A stretch of 64,000 nt of DNA, from the NCBI GenBank assembly GCA_020073615.1, contig JAIQEX010000001.1, positions 96,670-160,669 on the forward strand. The letters are read 5' to 3'. How positions within the stretch are numbered: the stretch's first letter is position 1; every line of letters begins with the position of its first letter. The position numbers and the translations under genes are program-made. The notes beneath the pieces are model-generated. The model made no database searches, had not been told where the DNA came from, and saw nothing but the letters and a program-made list of their open reading frames with translations. Of this stretch, positions 18,621 through 27,674 are shown piece by piece. Origin of the DNA: Terriglobia bacterium (lineage in GTDB: Bacteria; Acidobacteriota; Terriglobia; Bryobacterales; Bryobacteraceae).

Positions 18621-19642
18621 GACTCGGCGGCGTGAGTCTCCATTGCTTCCGCGCCCCCCTGGAATTTGCGCCGGAGCATCGTCAGGTCCGCATCCACCAT
18701 CATGCGCACCAGTTCCTGAAAACGGACGCGCGGCTGCCACCCCAGTACCCGCCGGGCCTTGGAGGCGTCCGCCCGCAGATCGTCCACCTCGGCCGGACGG
18801 TAGTACCGCGGATCGATCCTGACGTATTCCTGCCAGTCCAGACCGGCGTGAGCGAAAGCGGCTTCTATAAACTCGCGCACGGTATGCGATTCCTCGGTGC
18901 CGATCACGTAGTCGTCCGGCTGGTCCTGTTGCAGCATGGCCCACATGGCCTCGACGTAATCTCCCGCAAACCCCCAGTCCCTCCGGGCGTCGAGATTGCC
19001 GAGATAGAGCGCGTTTTGCAAGCCCATGCGAATCTGCGCCACTGCCCGGGTTATCTTTCGCGTCACGAACGTTTCGCCGCGCCGGGGGGACTCATGGTTG
19101 AACAAAATCCCGCACGAGGCATGCAGGCCGTAACTCTCGCGGTAATTCACCGTGATCTGATGCGCGAAAACCTTGGCGCACGCATACGGGCTACGAGGGT
19201 GGAACAGCGAGTCCTCGTTCTGCGGGGGCGGCGTCTTCCCGAACATCTCGCTGGAGGAGGCCTGGTAGAAGCGGCAGCGAAGGCCAGCGCGCCGGATCGC
19301 CTCCAGTAACCGGACGGCGCCGATCGCGACCACGTCGGAGGTGTACTCGGGCACATCGTAGCTTACCCGGACATGGCTCTGCGCCCCGAGGTTGTACACC
19401 TCGTCCGGCTGGATGTCGGCCAGACACCATGCCAAGGAGCTGGTGTCGCTCAGGTCGGCGTAGTGGAGAAAGAACGTCGATCCGGCAGTATGAGAATCGA
19501 CATACAGGTGGTCCACACGGTCCGTGTTGAAGGAAGACGACCGGCGCTTCAGGCCGTGGACCTCATAGCCCTTGGCGCTCAGGAACTCGGCCAGATAGGA
19601 CCCGTCCTGCCCCGTAATGCCGGTGATCAGGGCTTTCGGCAT
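18617..19642 (-). CDS. gmd: GDP-mannose 4,6-dehydratase
   Basis: A 341-residue extended SDR converting GDP-D-mannose to GDP-4-keto-6-deoxy-D-mannose. The NADP-binding motif [14 protein letters not shown] (about residues 7-20) is diagnostic for Gmd. [10 protein letters not shown] and the YACAK motif (about residues 155-159) carry the catalytic Ser/Thr and Tyr/Lys, and [18 protein letters not shown] is also family-typical. It is the first gene of the minus-strand glycan operon. A TACAAT box on this strand at 19669-19674 may be its -10 element. Its product is used by Fcl, or it could be diverted to rhamnose/perosamine-type sugars. Confidence 0.95.
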   Translation of the reverse strand: MPKALITGITGQDGSYLAEFLSAKGYEVHGLKRRSSSFNTDRVDHLYVDSHTAGSTFFLHYADLSDTSSLAWCLADIQPDEVYNLGAQSHVRVSYDVPEYTSDVVAIGAVRLLEAIRRAGLRCRFYQASSSEMFGKTPPPQNEDSLFHPRSPYACAKVFAHQITVNYRESYGLHASCGILFNHESPRRGETFVTRKITRAVAQIRMGLQNALYLGNLDARRDWGFAGDYVEAMWAMLQQDQPDDYVIGTEESHTVREFIEAAFAHAGLDWQEYVRIDPRYYRPAEVDDLRADASKARRVLGWQPRVRFQELVRMMVDADLTMLRRKFQGGAEAMETHAAES

Positions 19643-19668
19643 TTCTTGTGATCAGTACCGGATCTTGT

Positions 19669-19674
19669 ATTGTA
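19669..19674 (-). promoter_or_regulatory. Possible -10 box for the gmd operon
   Basis: On the minus strand the hexamer TACAAT lies 26 bases upstream of the gmd ATG. No convincing -35 hexamer stands at 16-18 bases before it, so this is a weak promoter call based on position and the -10 match only. Confidence 0.3.
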
Positions 19675-19913
19675 GCATCGTCTTCTCCTGCCTTAGTTAA
19701 GACGGGCCGCGATGGGCGCGTGATCCGGCCGGTAAGATGTCACCGCCGCGGCGCCACGCCGAGGAAACCCAAGTCCCCAGGTTCTACGCGCGCCCGGCTG
19801 GCTCGCCGCGTGAAACTCGAAGGATTCGGAAAAGTGCGAATCGGTTCGGAGCGCGCACTCGCGGTTGCACCCGACAGGTACCGGCACCGAGGTGGCGGAG
19901 AGCGTCGGGAAAC

Positions 19914-19950
19914 CCCGAGTTCCCGAGTTCCCGAGTTCCCGAGTTCCCGG
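19914..19950. repeat. 8-bp tandem repeat, four full copies plus a partial
   Basis: The unit CCCGAGTT occurs four times head-to-tail from 19914 to 19945, followed by a partial fifth unit. It is non-coding as far as can be seen. A slipped-strand microsatellite between divergent promoters could vary in copy number and change promoter spacing, but that is only a possibility. Confidence 0.8.
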
Positions 19951-20057
19951 TGGCCCGGCGGCCTCGGCGGTGGAAGCCATTGCGCTTCCGTCCGGATTAC
20001 GGAATGGGCGCGGGCGGTGCGGTTCGGTGCGGCAGGCGAGCCGGTTCCGCGCTTGCG

Positions 20058-20063
20058 TATAAT
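20058..20063 (+). promoter_or_regulatory. Candidate -10 box for the 20110 gene
   Basis: TATAAT lies 46 bases upstream of the ATG at 20110, in a G+C-rich context. The -35 position (about 20035-20040) reads GGCGAG and does not match consensus, so the call rests on the perfect -10 hexamer and its position. Confidence 0.35.
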
Positions 20064-20109
20064 GAATCCTCAGGGCATGATCTCGACGGGCACCTCACCG
20101 GAGCGATGA

Positions 20110-20652
20110 ATGTTTCTCGATAGAAAGCCCTTCGTCTACCTCTGGAGGCCGGTTTACCGGCTCGTGTTCGGAGGCGTGATCTGGCCGTTCCTCGGACGCA
20201 TTAAGGCCTTCTTCCTCGCCGAAACGGGACGGCAGTTGGAGGGAATCGAAGCTCGCCTGGCGATCCTCGAAACGGAGCAGCGCGCGCGGTTCGACAAGCT
20301 CAGCGGCGTGGTGGAAGCGCTCGAGCAGAAACTGTTGCCGGGAATCGAAGGAGGGTTCGCGGCCCTCGAAGCGGAGCAGCGCGCGCGGTTCGACAAGCTC
20401 AGCGGCGTGGTGGAAGCGCTCGAGCAGAAACTGTTGCCGGGAATCGAAGGAGGGTTCGCGGCCCTCGAAGCGGAGCAGCGCGCGCGGTTCGAGAAGCTCA
20501 GCGGCACGGCGGAAGCGCTTCAGCAGCGGTTGGAGCGGCTCCAGGCGGAACTCGATTCCAGCCAGGCGGACCGCTGGAACGCCATCGAGCAGTTGCTGAT
20601 CGCCGTGATGGGCAGCTCCGTTCGCGAAGGCATCGCTACCGCCGACCGGTGA
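20110..20652 (+). CDS. Coiled-coil protein with 33-residue internal repeats
   Basis: A 180-residue protein. The first 40 residues are aromatic and hydrophobic (FVYLWRPVYRLVFGGVIWPF, residues 8-27) and could lie in or on the membrane. Residues 56-145 are a charged heptad-like coiled coil made of two identical 33-residue units beginning EQRARFDKLSGVVEALEQKL (56-88 and 89-121) plus a diverged third starting at 122. It stands first in the plus-strand unit, nine bases before a GT4 gene. A scaffold or chain-length ruler attached to the glycan transferases is conceivable, as coiled coils play such roles in some O-antigen systems, but nothing in the sequence proves it. No family recognised. Confidence 0.75.
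   Translation: MFLDRKPFVYLWRPVYRLVFGGVIWPFLGRIKAFFLAETGRQLEGIEARLAILETEQRARFDKLSGVVEALEQKLLPGIEGGFAALEAEQRARFDKLSGVVEALEQKLLPGIEGGFAALEAEQRARFEKLSGTAEALQQRLERLQAELDSSQADRWNAIEQLLIAVMGSSVREGIATADR
20275..20535 (+). repeat. 99-bp in-frame tandem repeat
   Basis: Copy 1 spans 20275-20373 and copy 2 spans 20374-20472; they appear identical at DNA level over nearly their whole length. A third, diverged partial copy runs to about 20535. Identity at synonymous sites points to a recent duplication or gene conversion. Confidence 0.88.
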
Positions 20653-20661
20653 CATCCCCTC

Positions 20662-22971
20662 ATGGAACCGGTGATCTACGGCGACCTGCGGTGCCTGCAG
20701 GACCCGGCCTATGCGCTGCGGGGCATCGGCCATCACACCGCAGCCGTGCTCCGTGGGCGTGGCCGCAGCCGTTGCGCTTCCTGGAAGCTGGTGGGACTGG
20801 TCGACGACAATCTGGACGCCTTGCCTGCGGAATTCGCCGCACTGGCCAATGACGTCAGCCCTTCCCGCAACCCCTCCATCCCGCGTTCGGGCGCCATCTT
20901 CCTGGATTTCTCGCCCATGACGCACGACCCCCGCTTCAGCCTCCGCTTCGCCGCCAATCCCGATTTCCTGAAGGCCGCGGTCATCTACGACTTCATCCCG
21001 TTCGATTGGCCCGGATATCTGCCCCATGTCGCCAGCCGGATCGATTACCTTTCCAAGATCGCGCGGCTGCGCAGCTTCGATCTCTATCTGCCGATCTCCC
21101 GGTACTCGGCGGGGCGGCTGGCCGCCATCCTGAGCATATCCCCTTCCAGGATCGCCGTCACTGGCGCCTCCGTGCGCAGCCGTCTGTACGACCTCGCCCA
21201 AGTCCGCCGCGCGGCTCCGCCGCCGCCCCAGAACGAGCATCCGTACTTCTTCTCGTTGGGCGGCGACGATCGCCGCAAAAATACGGAAACCGCCGTGGCG
21301 GCGGTCCGCCGCCTCAATGACATGCACTCGCGGCTGATTCCGTTGAAGGTCGGGGACCATGGCCACGGCTACAAGGCGGATCTGCTGCGTATCGCGGGAC
21401 ACGAGGAGGGTGGCGGGTTTCTGGAATTCCGGCCCGGCGTCGACGACGAGGCCCTGGTCGATCTCATGGCCGGCGCCACGGCCACTATCTGCCCGTCCCG
21501 CATCGAAGGCTTCTCGCTGCCGGTGGTGGAAGCCATCGCGTGCGGATCGCCCGTCGCCGCCTCCGATTGCGAAGCCCACAGCGAACTGCTCGGCCAGTCT
21601 GGCGCGTTGTTTCCCGCCACCGACTCCCTGGCCCTCGCGGACATACTCGATTCCTTGCTGCAATGCCCCGAGCGCCGCCCGCAACTCCTCCGCGAGCAGG
21701 CGCCGATCGCCGAACAGTTTCGCGAGCCGCAGGTGGCGGCGCGCTTCTGGAACGCCATCGCCGATGCCATGGACGCTCGCCCGGGAGGTCCCGCGCTCCG
21801 CAGCGCGCGAAAACCGAGGCTGGCGCTACTGGCCCCGTATCCGCCCCAGGAATCCGGGGTCGCCCTGTTCACCCAAAAGACCGTCGAGGCCGCGGCCCGG
21901 TTCTTCGATGTCGACGTTTACACCAATGCCCCCCGTCCCCTTCCCCCGGGCGGAACGTTCCGCGATGCCGGGCTGATCGGCCGCGCCGCGCTTCTCAAGG
22001 GGAGATATGACAGCATTATCTCGGTCATCGGAAACTCGCCCTTCCACACGCCGATTTTCGAGTTGTTCGAGGAATATGGCGGCCCGTGCATCCTGCACGA
22101 CTCCCGCCTGACGCACATCTATCATTTCCGCCTCGGACCGGAGCGCTTTCGCGATTTGGCCGTGAAGGCTCTGGGCCGGCCGGTCACCACCGACGAAATT
22201 GAGATCTGGCTCCAGGACCGCGACCTACCCTCACTGTTCGTCGAGCCGGTAATCCGGAAGGCAACGCCGCTGATTGTACACACCCGGCATTTCCAGTCCC
22301 TGCTGCGGCGGCGCTACGGCGTCCACGCGGAACTGACTACCTTTTGCCCCAATATGCCGTTTGATGAGCAGGAAATCGGCGCGGCGGGGCGGCGCGCGGC
22401 GCGCGAACGCCTGGGAATTTCCCCCGGGGTCTTTCTGGTATCTACGTTCGGTTTTGGTGAAAAGGGCAAGGGTATCGACAGTTGCGTGATCGCGGCCGAA
22501 CTGCTCCGCGCCTGGAATATCCCGGTAGAATTGCATATCGTCGGCAACGCGGGGCGGATAGAAAGCGAACTGGTTCGGCTCACGGGTCTGTACGGCGTGG
22601 ACGACATTGTGCATTGGGGGAACACCTTTGTCTCCGCGCAGACCTACCGCGATTTCATGCTGGCGTCCGACGCCGCGGTCCAGCTCCGCTCCTACGGCTT
22701 CGGCCAGGCTTCGGCGGCGCTGGCCGATTGCATTAACGCCGCGCTTCCCTGTGTGGCCACCAGTGAGTTGGCCGAGGCCGGCGACGCCCCCGAATTCGTG
22801 CGCACCGTGCCCTACCCGATTTCGCCGCTGCTGGTGGCCGAGCAACTGGCGGCCATTTGGGAAGGCCCGCGGGAGCGGACGCTCTGGTACGACGCGCGGC
22901 GAGCCTACTTATCTACTCACAATTTCGACTTTTACATCGAGCGCTTGCGGCAAATACTCGAACTTACATGA
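20662..22971 (+). CDS. Tandem double GT4-type glycosyltransferase
   Basis: A 769-residue protein with two GT-B units in one chain. The first (about residues 1-370) has SLGGDDRRKNTETAVAAVRR and the E-x7-E motif in EGFSLPVVEAIACGSPVAAS. The second (about 385-769) starts with RLALLAPYPPQESGVALFTQ, has FGFGEKGKGID, and ends with a degenerate acceptor-side motif in SYGFGQASAALADCINAALP, where the usual Glu pair is not obvious. The second half may therefore be inactive or use another arrangement. The start ATG at 20662 follows the coiled-coil stop by nine bases. The stop overlaps the next GT4 start by four bases. Adds one or two sugars to the glycan; donors unknown. Confidence 0.85.
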   Translation: MEPVIYGDLRCLQDPAYALRGIGHHTAAVLRGRGRSRCASWKLVGLVDDNLDALPAEFAALANDVSPSRNPSIPRSGAIFLDFSPMTHDPRFSLRFAANPDFLKAAVIYDFIPFDWPGYLPHVASRIDYLSKIARLRSFDLYLPISRYSAGRLAAILSISPSRIAVTGASVRSRLYDLAQVRRAAPPPPQNEHPYFFSLGGDDRRKNTETAVAAVRRLNDMHSRLIPLKVGDHGHGYKADLLRIAGHEEGGGFLEFRPGVDDEALVDLMAGATATICPSRIEGFSLPVVEAIACGSPVAASDCEAHSELLGQSGALFPATDSLALADILDSLLQCPERRPQLLREQAPIAEQFREPQVAARFWNAIADAMDARPGGPALRSARKPRLALLAPYPPQESGVALFTQKTVEAAARFFDVDVYTNAPRPLPPGGTFRDAGLIGRAALLKGRYDSIISVIGNSPFHTPIFELFEEYGGPCILHDSRLTHIYHFRLGPERFRDLAVKALGRPVTTDEIEIWLQDRDLPSLFVEPVIRKATPLIVHTRHFQSLLRRRYGVHAELTTFCPNMPFDEQEIGAAGRRAARERLGISPGVFLVSTFGFGEKGKGIDSCVIAAELLRAWNIPVELHIVGNAGRIESELVRLTGLYGVDDIVHWGNTFVSAQTYRDFMLASDAAVQLRSYGFGQASAALADCINAALPCVATSELAEAGDAPEFVRTVPYPISPLLVAEQLAAIWEGPRERTLWYDARRAYLSTHNFDFYIERLRQILELT

Positions 22972-24101
22972 GCGTATCCATCGATCTTACCGAGTTCCTC
23001 CGCAACCCGATCCATTCGGGCATCCAGCGTGTTACCGCGCAGATCTGCCGCAATTGGCCCGATGGGGACCTGAGACCCGTGCACCTCGCTCCCCAGGGTC
23101 ACCTCGCGGCGCTGCCTGACGAGCTGCTCCCCGCAATCGCCCACAGCTTCGAATGCCCCGGCGGTTCCTGGGTCGAACGTATACAGGAGATTCGCGATAC
23201 CCCTGGCTGGCCTGGCGCGGAGTTTTCCGCCAGGGACACCCTGCTGGTACCCGAGCTTTTCTACGACCCGCGAAGGGTCGCTTTCTTCCGTCGCATGGAT
23301 CGGACAGGCCTCGAACGCTGCCGGTTCGTCGTTTATGACTTATTGCCGCTCGTGTACCCCCAGTACTTTGCCTCCTGGGTTCCGATGGATATCGTCTGCG
23401 CGTACTTTCAAATGATTCGCGGCGTCCCGCATTGCGCGTTCATCTCCCGGTCGACGCAGGAGGACTATTGCCGCCGGTTGCGGCGCTCGCGCGAGACCAA
23501 GGGGGTGGTATTCCGGCTCGGCAGCGACGGCCTTGGCCCTAAGCCCGCGCCGGTGGCCTCCGCCCGGCCGCTCAAGTTCACCGTCGTGGGAAGACTCGAA
23601 CCCTGGAAGAACCCCAGCCTCATACTGGACGCGTTCGAGCCGTTGCTGCGCGACGTTGCCGGCCTTCAGTTGCACTTCCTGGGACCGCTCGGCGACCACA
23701 TTGAGCCATCGCTCGCCGCCAGATTGGAGGTCATGGCCGCGCACCATCCCGGGTTGTCACATTGCCCACACCCCGACGACGGCACGATGCGACGACATAT
23801 CGACGAATCGCGCGCCACCATCTTCGTGAGCGTGGCCGAGGGCTTCGGGCTCCCGCCGGTCGAGAGCCTGTGGCGCGGAACCCCCGTCATTGTTTCCCGG
23901 GGTCTTCCGAGTCTGGAAGGCTATGGCCCGGCCGGTCTCCACGTCGTCGAGCCGCTCGACGCCGCCAATCTGCGAAGCGCCGTGACCGCCTTTTTCGATG
24001 ACGCCTACTGGCGGCAAAAATCGCAGGAGGCGGGCGGCCTGGATCTGCCCACGTGGCGATCGTTCACCCAGGAGCTCGCCCAATGGTGCCAGCCGCGGTG
24101 A
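22968..24101 (+). CDS. GT4 family glycosyltransferase
   Basis: A 377-residue GT-B enzyme. The ATG at 22968 begins MSVSIDLTEFLRNPIHSGIQ and overlaps the previous stop (ATGA); a frame open further upstream lies within the preceding gene and was rejected. Domain signatures are FTVVGRLEPWKNPSLILDAF and EGFGLPPVESLWRGTPVIVS (E-x7-E). It closes the three-gene plus-strand unit, and its stop codon lies inside a hairpin shared with the convergent cysNC gene. Confidence 0.88.
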   Translation: MSVSIDLTEFLRNPIHSGIQRVTAQICRNWPDGDLRPVHLAPQGHLAALPDELLPAIAHSFECPGGSWVERIQEIRDTPGWPGAEFSARDTLLVPELFYDPRRVAFFRRMDRTGLERCRFVVYDLLPLVYPQYFASWVPMDIVCAYFQMIRGVPHCAFISRSTQEDYCRRLRRSRETKGVVFRLGSDGLGPKPAPVASARPLKFTVVGRLEPWKNPSLILDAFEPLLRDVAGLQLHFLGPLGDHIEPSLAARLEVMAAHHPGLSHCPHPDDGTMRRHIDESRATIFVSVAEGFGLPPVESLWRGTPVIVSRGLPSLEGYGPAGLHVVEPLDAANLRSAVTAFFDDAYWRQKSQEAGGLDLPTWRSFTQELAQWCQPR

Positions 24102-24125
24102 GCGGCAGTAGATCGGGCCGCTCAC
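24098..24125. terminator. Hairpin across both convergent stop codons
   Basis: A perfect 9-bp inverted repeat (GTGAGCGGC at 24098-24106, GCCGCTCAC at 24117-24125) with a 10-base loop. The left arm contains the TGA of the GT4 gene and the right arm contains the stop of cysNC on the opposite strand. No T-run follows on either side, so it would have to act without a U-tract, for instance as a bidirectional Rho-assisted or stabilising hairpin. Confidence 0.55.
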
Positions 24126-25921
24126 GACCAGCGCGTCTCCAGGTACCGCAGGATCTTGTCGACGCTCTCCGCCGGGGTTTCCCGGTCCGTCCGGCATTCC
24201 ACCTCGGGGGATGCCGGGGGTTCGTATGGGTCGTCGATTCCGGTGAATCCTGGCAGTTCGCCGGCGCGCGCCTTCCGGTAGAGCCCTTTCCCGTCGCGTT
24301 GCTCGCAGATGGCGAGGGGAGCATTTACGTAGACCTCGACGAAATTGCCGATTCGCCCGCGCACTTCATCGCGCACGGCGTGGTAGGGGGAAATGGCGGA
24401 CACCAGCACGATTACTCCGTTCCTGGTGAGCAATTCCGCAACGAAGCCGATGCGCCGGATATTGTCGTCGCGATCCTGCTTGCTAAAGCCCAGGTCCTTG
24501 GTCAGGTGGCGGCGTACCTGGTCTCCGTCCAGGGTCTCGACCTTGTATCCCCTGGCCCAAAGCCGTTCATATACCGCTTGGCTGAGAGTCGTCTTTCCGG
24601 ACGAGCTGAGACCGGTGAACCATACTGTGAGACCGCGCTGCCCGGCGCTGTTTCCCCGTGAACGCGGCGGCGCTTCCAGGGCGCTCGAGATCATGCCGGC
24701 CGCGAGTGTCTGGTTGCTGGTCGGATCGATCAGGATGAAGCTGCCGGTGGTGCGATTCCGGCGGTAAGGATCGCAGAACAACGGCCGATGGGTTTCCAGT
24801 TCTACGGTTCCGATCTGGTTGAGCTGCAGCTCCGCGCACTCCCGCTCCTGCAAAGTGCCGATATCCAGGCGGGAAACCAGGCGGACCGCCTCCGCGCACA
24901 CCCTTTGTGTCGTGTGCTTCACCAGGTAGGGGCGGCCGAGCGCGAGCGGTGTCTCCGCCATCCACACCAGCGTGGCCAGAAACCGGGCGGCCGCCATCGG
25001 CGGATGGGCCGGCCCGGACAGCATATCGCCGCGGCCGACATCGAGATGATCCTCCAGACACAACGTCACCGACATAGGGGCGAACGCCCGTGCGAGCGAG
25101 TCCTCATAGAGGCCAATGGAACGGATTCGCGTGGTGCGCTGCGACGGGAGGACCAGCACCTCATCGCCGGGCCGCACCGAGCCGGATGCAATCTGGCCGG
25201 CGTAGCCGCGATAATCGCCGCCGTGGCGCACGACGTACTGTACGGGGAAACGAAACTCGGACATGCCGCCGCATTCGTCGATGGGAACGGTCTCGAGACA
25301 TTCGAGCAGGCTCGAGCCGCCGAACCACGGCATGCGGGTGCTGCGCCGCACGACGTTGTCGCCTGAGAGCGCGCTGGCCGGAATCGCCTCCAGGCTGGCG
25401 CCCGGAAGCTGCCTGGCGAAGTCCGCGAAATCGCGCCGTACCTCGTCGAATACCCGCTGCTCGTATCCCACGAGGTCCATCTTGTTCACCACGGCCACGA
25501 TGCGCCGGATGCCCATGAGCCAGGCGATATAGGCGTGGCGCCGCGTCTGGGGAAGCACGCCTTTGCGCGCGTCGAGCAGGATCACCACGAGCTGCGCGGT
25601 GGAAGCCCCGGTGGCCATGTTGCGGGTGTACTGTTCGTGGCCGGGGGTATCGGCGATGATGAACCGGCGCCGCGCGGTGGCGAAGTACCGGTAGGCGACA
25701 TCGATGGTGATACCCTGCTCGCGCTCGGCGCGCAGCCCGTCGGTGAGAAACGCCAGGTCCAGGCCGTTCGGTGAAGCCATGCGGGCCGAGTGGAGCTGGT
25801 CCTCGTAGACGCCGCCGCTGTCGTGCAGCAGACGGCCGATCAGGGTCGACTTGCCGTCATCGACGCTGCCGGCGGTGGCCAAGCGGAGGAGTTCCGGTTC
25901 CATGCCTGAAGAGTGGGTCAT
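24122..25921 (-). CDS. cysNC: Bifunctional sulfate adenylyltransferase large subunit / APS kinase
   Basis: A 599-residue fusion. The N-terminal CysN part is an EF-Tu-like GTPase: [18 protein letters not shown] (P-loop about residues 18-26), [18 protein letters not shown] and [10 protein letters not shown]. The C-terminal about 175 residues are APS kinase, with P-loop [19 protein letters not shown], then [20 protein letters not shown]. With CysD it makes adenosine 5'-phosphosulfate and phosphorylates it to PAPS. ATG at 25921 or 25903 are both possible starts. PAPS is the donor for the sulfotransferase encoded just upstream on the other strand. Confidence in the function is high. Confidence 0.94.
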   Translation of the reverse strand: MTHSSGMEPELLRLATAGSVDDGKSTLIGRLLHDSGGVYEDQLHSARMASPNGLDLAFLTDGLRAEREQGITIDVAYRYFATARRRFIIADTPGHEQYTRNMATGASTAQLVVILLDARKGVLPQTRRHAYIAWLMGIRRIVAVVNKMDLVGYEQRVFDEVRRDFADFARQLPGASLEAIPASALSGDNVVRRSTRMPWFGGSSLLECLETVPIDECGGMSEFRFPVQYVVRHGGDYRGYAGQIASGSVRPGDEVLVLPSQRTTRIRSIGLYEDSLARAFAPMSVTLCLEDHLDVGRGDMLSGPAHPPMAAARFLATLVWMAETPLALGRPYLVKHTTQRVCAEAVRLVSRLDIGTLQERECAELQLNQIGTVELETHRPLFCDPYRRNRTTGSFILIDPTSNQTLAAGMISSALEAPPRSRGNSAGQRGLTVWFTGLSSSGKTTLSQAVYERLWARGYKVETLDGDQVRRHLTKDLGFSKQDRDDNIRRIGFVAELLTRNGVIVLVSAISPYHAVRDEVRGRIGNFVEVYVNAPLAICEQRDGKGLYRKARAGELPGFTGIDDPYEPPASPEVECRTDRETPAESVDKILRYLETRWS

Positions 25922-25989
25922 AACTGCCGGCCGCGTTCGATTCCAGGTTACTGCGAACGCACGGCGAATCACAATCGGCCGCGCGGACG

Positions 25990-25995
25990 TACAAT
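25990..25995 (+). promoter_or_regulatory. Possible -10 box for the sulfotransferase gene
   Basis: TACAAT ends seven bases before the ATG at 26003, the spacing expected if transcription starts at or next to the start codon. A GGAGG directly abutting the ATG would be too close to act as a normal ribosome site. No -35 match seen. Confidence 0.3.
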
Positions 25996-26002
25996 CTGGA
26001 GG

Positions 26003-26752
26003 ATGTCTTCCCTAAGGATCGCCGTCGTCGGCACGCCGCGTTCCGGTAACACCTGGGTCCGGTACGTCCTGGGCGATGCCCTCGACCTGCAGCAGATGAT
26101 GCCGGTCCACAATCCGCGGGACATCGCACCGGAGCTGCCGGAGCGTGCGGCGTTGCAGATTCACTGGTATCGCGAGCCCAATTTTCAGGCGTTCCTGCGC
26201 ACCAACGGATTCCGCGTAGTGGTGGTCGCGCGCCACCCCCTCGACGTACTCATTTCCGCCCTGCACTTCCGGCGGCGCGAATGGAGCCTGGTCCGCTGGC
26301 TGGAAGGCAACGCCGAGTTCCCGCCCGACTTCGCGGAGTACGCGCCTGCGTCGCCGTCCTTCGTCGCCTACGCCACCAGCTGGGGCGCCGAGAATCTGCT
26401 CTCCGTGTCCTATCAGTGGTGGCACGACCGCGACGCCATCCGGGTTCGCTACGAGCAACTGGTACGCGAGCCGGTGGCGGCGTTCACCAGTCTGGTCGAG
26501 CAGTTGAACGAGCCCGCCGACCGGGTGGCCAAGGCGATCGAAGCGAACCCGTTCAAGGCCATGCAGGATCTTCCCAACAAGCATGGCTGGCGCGGCACGC
26601 CGGGTCTCTGGCGCCAGCTCATTCCTCCCCTGGACGCGTGGCGCATCTTCCGGCGCCATCGCCGCGTGTTCGACACCCTCGGTTACGGCATCCCCCCTTA
26701 CCTGCTGACGCGGCGCGCGGCTCTGAGAAACTGGCAGCGCCTCGCCATCTAA
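26003..26752 (+). CDS. PAPS-dependent sulfotransferase
   Basis: A 249-residue protein of the Sulfotransfer_1/3 type. The 5'-phosphosulfate loop is [14 protein letters not shown] (residues 10-23). The 3'-phosphate site is [18 protein letters not shown] (Arg77 and following), with a later [12 protein letters not shown] strand. It would transfer sulfate from PAPS to a hydroxyl of a glycan or other acceptor, in the cytoplasm. The ATG at 26003 was chosen because the family's first strand begins right after it; the frame is open upstream but without homology. It lies between cysNC and cysD but on the opposite strand, strongly tying it to the PAPS supply. Confidence 0.88.
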   Translation: MSSLRIAVVGTPRSGNTWVRYVLGDALDLQQMMPVHNPRDIAPELPERAALQIHWYREPNFQAFLRTNGFRVVVVARHPLDVLISALHFRRREWSLVRWLEGNAEFPPDFAEYAPASPSFVAYATSWGAENLLSVSYQWWHDRDAIRVRYEQLVREPVAAFTSLVEQLNEPADRVAKAIEANPFKAMQDLPNKHGWRGTPGLWRQLIPPLDAWRIFRRHRRVFDTLGYGIPPYLLTRRAALRNWQRLAI

Positions 26753-26770
26753 TGCGCGGCGAATCCACGT

Positions 26771-27673
26771 CTAAAAATACCCCTCCCGCTTTTTGATTTC
26801 CATGGAGCCTTCCTGGTCGTGGTCGATCACGCGGTTCTCGCGCTCGGAGCGGCGAAACGTCGGCAGCTCCCCGACGATCTCCGCTACCGTGGCTGCCGTG
26901 GAACGGATCGCCCCGGTGCAGTACGTGCAGCCGAGCGAGCGCATGCGGCACACGATCCTCTGCGTCTTCTCGCCCGGCACCAACGGAGGCTGGTGCTCGA
27001 AGGGGATGATCGTGTCTCCGCGAACCAGCACCTCGCGCTCCGCCGCAAAATAGAGCGGCACCACGGGAATGTTCTCCGCCTGGATGTACTGCCAGATGTC
27101 CATTTCGGTCCAATTGGAAAGCGGAAACACCCGGATGCTCTCGCCTTTTTCGATGCGTCCGTTGAAAAGATTCCAGGGTTCGGGGCGCTGGTTTCGAGGA
27201 TCCCACTGTCCCTTGGGGTCGCGGAAGGAGTAGATGCGCTCCTTGGCGCGGGATTTTTCCTCTTCCCGGCGCGCGCCTCCCAGGGCGGCTTCAAAGCCGC
27301 CCTCGGCGAGCGCATCGAGCAGGGCCGTAGTTTTCAACAGGGCGCAGCATCGCTGCGTGCCCAGCCGGAAAGGGTCCGCGCCCGCATCGACCGCCGCGCG
27401 ATTCGTGTGGACGATGAGATGGAGTCCCAACTCACGGCAGGTGCGGTCGCGGAATTCGATCATCTCGCGAAACTTAAAGGTGGTGTCGATATGCAGCAGG
27501 GGGAAGGGCAGCGTGGCCGGGTAGAACGCTTTCTGCGCCAGCCGCAGCATCACCGAGGAGTCCTTGCCCACGGAGTAGAGCATGACCGGCCGGGCGAATT
27601 CGGCAGCCACCTCACGAAAAATGTGGATGCTCTCGGCCTCGAGCACTTGCAGATGAGAGAGCGTATCGGACAC
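26771..27673 (-). CDS. cysD: Sulfate adenylyltransferase small subunit
   Basis: A 300-residue ATP-pyrophosphatase fold protein. PP-loop [14 protein letters not shown] lies at about residues 33-46. [20 protein letters not shown] and [12 protein letters not shown] follow, and the C-terminus is the family-typical REGYF. The GTG at 27673 is taken as start because it lies one base after the stop of the TauE-like gene and because residues before it would read through that gene's coding region in another frame. It forms the ATP sulfurylase with CysN. The cysNC gene is on the same strand but separated by the oppositely oriented sulfotransferase gene. Confidence 0.94.
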   Translation of the reverse strand: MSDTLSHLQVLEAESIHIFREVAAEFARPVMLYSVGKDSSVMLRLAQKAFYPATLPFPLLHIDTTFKFREMIEFRDRTCRELGLHLIVHTNRAAVDAGADPFRLGTQRCCALLKTTALLDALAEGGFEAALGGARREEEKSRAKERIYSFRDPKGQWDPRNQRPEPWNLFNGRIEKGESIRVFPLSNWTEMDIWQYIQAENIPVVPLYFAAEREVLVRGDTIIPFEHQPPLVPGEKTQRIVCRMRSLGCTYCTGAIRSTAATVAEIVGELPTFRRSERENRVIDHDQEGSMEIKKREGYF

Positions 27674-27674
27674 G

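Larger units (their letters stand above)
19643..20109. other. Divergent intergenic region between gmd and the coiled-coil gene
   Basis: A 467-base region separates two divergent glycan transcription units. It holds a candidate -10 box on each strand and an 8-bp tandem repeat near its middle. Short frames cross it on both strands, but none has a ribosome site plus recognisable protein pattern, so I see no gene here. Confidence 0.6.

Noticed and set aside
20275-20535. CRISPR-like array
   Set aside because: The units are contiguous coding repeats without spacers, in frame with a coiled coil. No other array was seen in the window.
20095-21684. 529-codon minus-strand frame
   Set aside because: Antisense shadow of the coiled-coil and double GT4 genes; repeats in it mirror the 99-bp coding repeat.
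25922-26002. tRNA-like GTTCGATTCC segment
   Set aside because: The T-loop-like bases have no matching acceptor, D or anticodon stems on either side.
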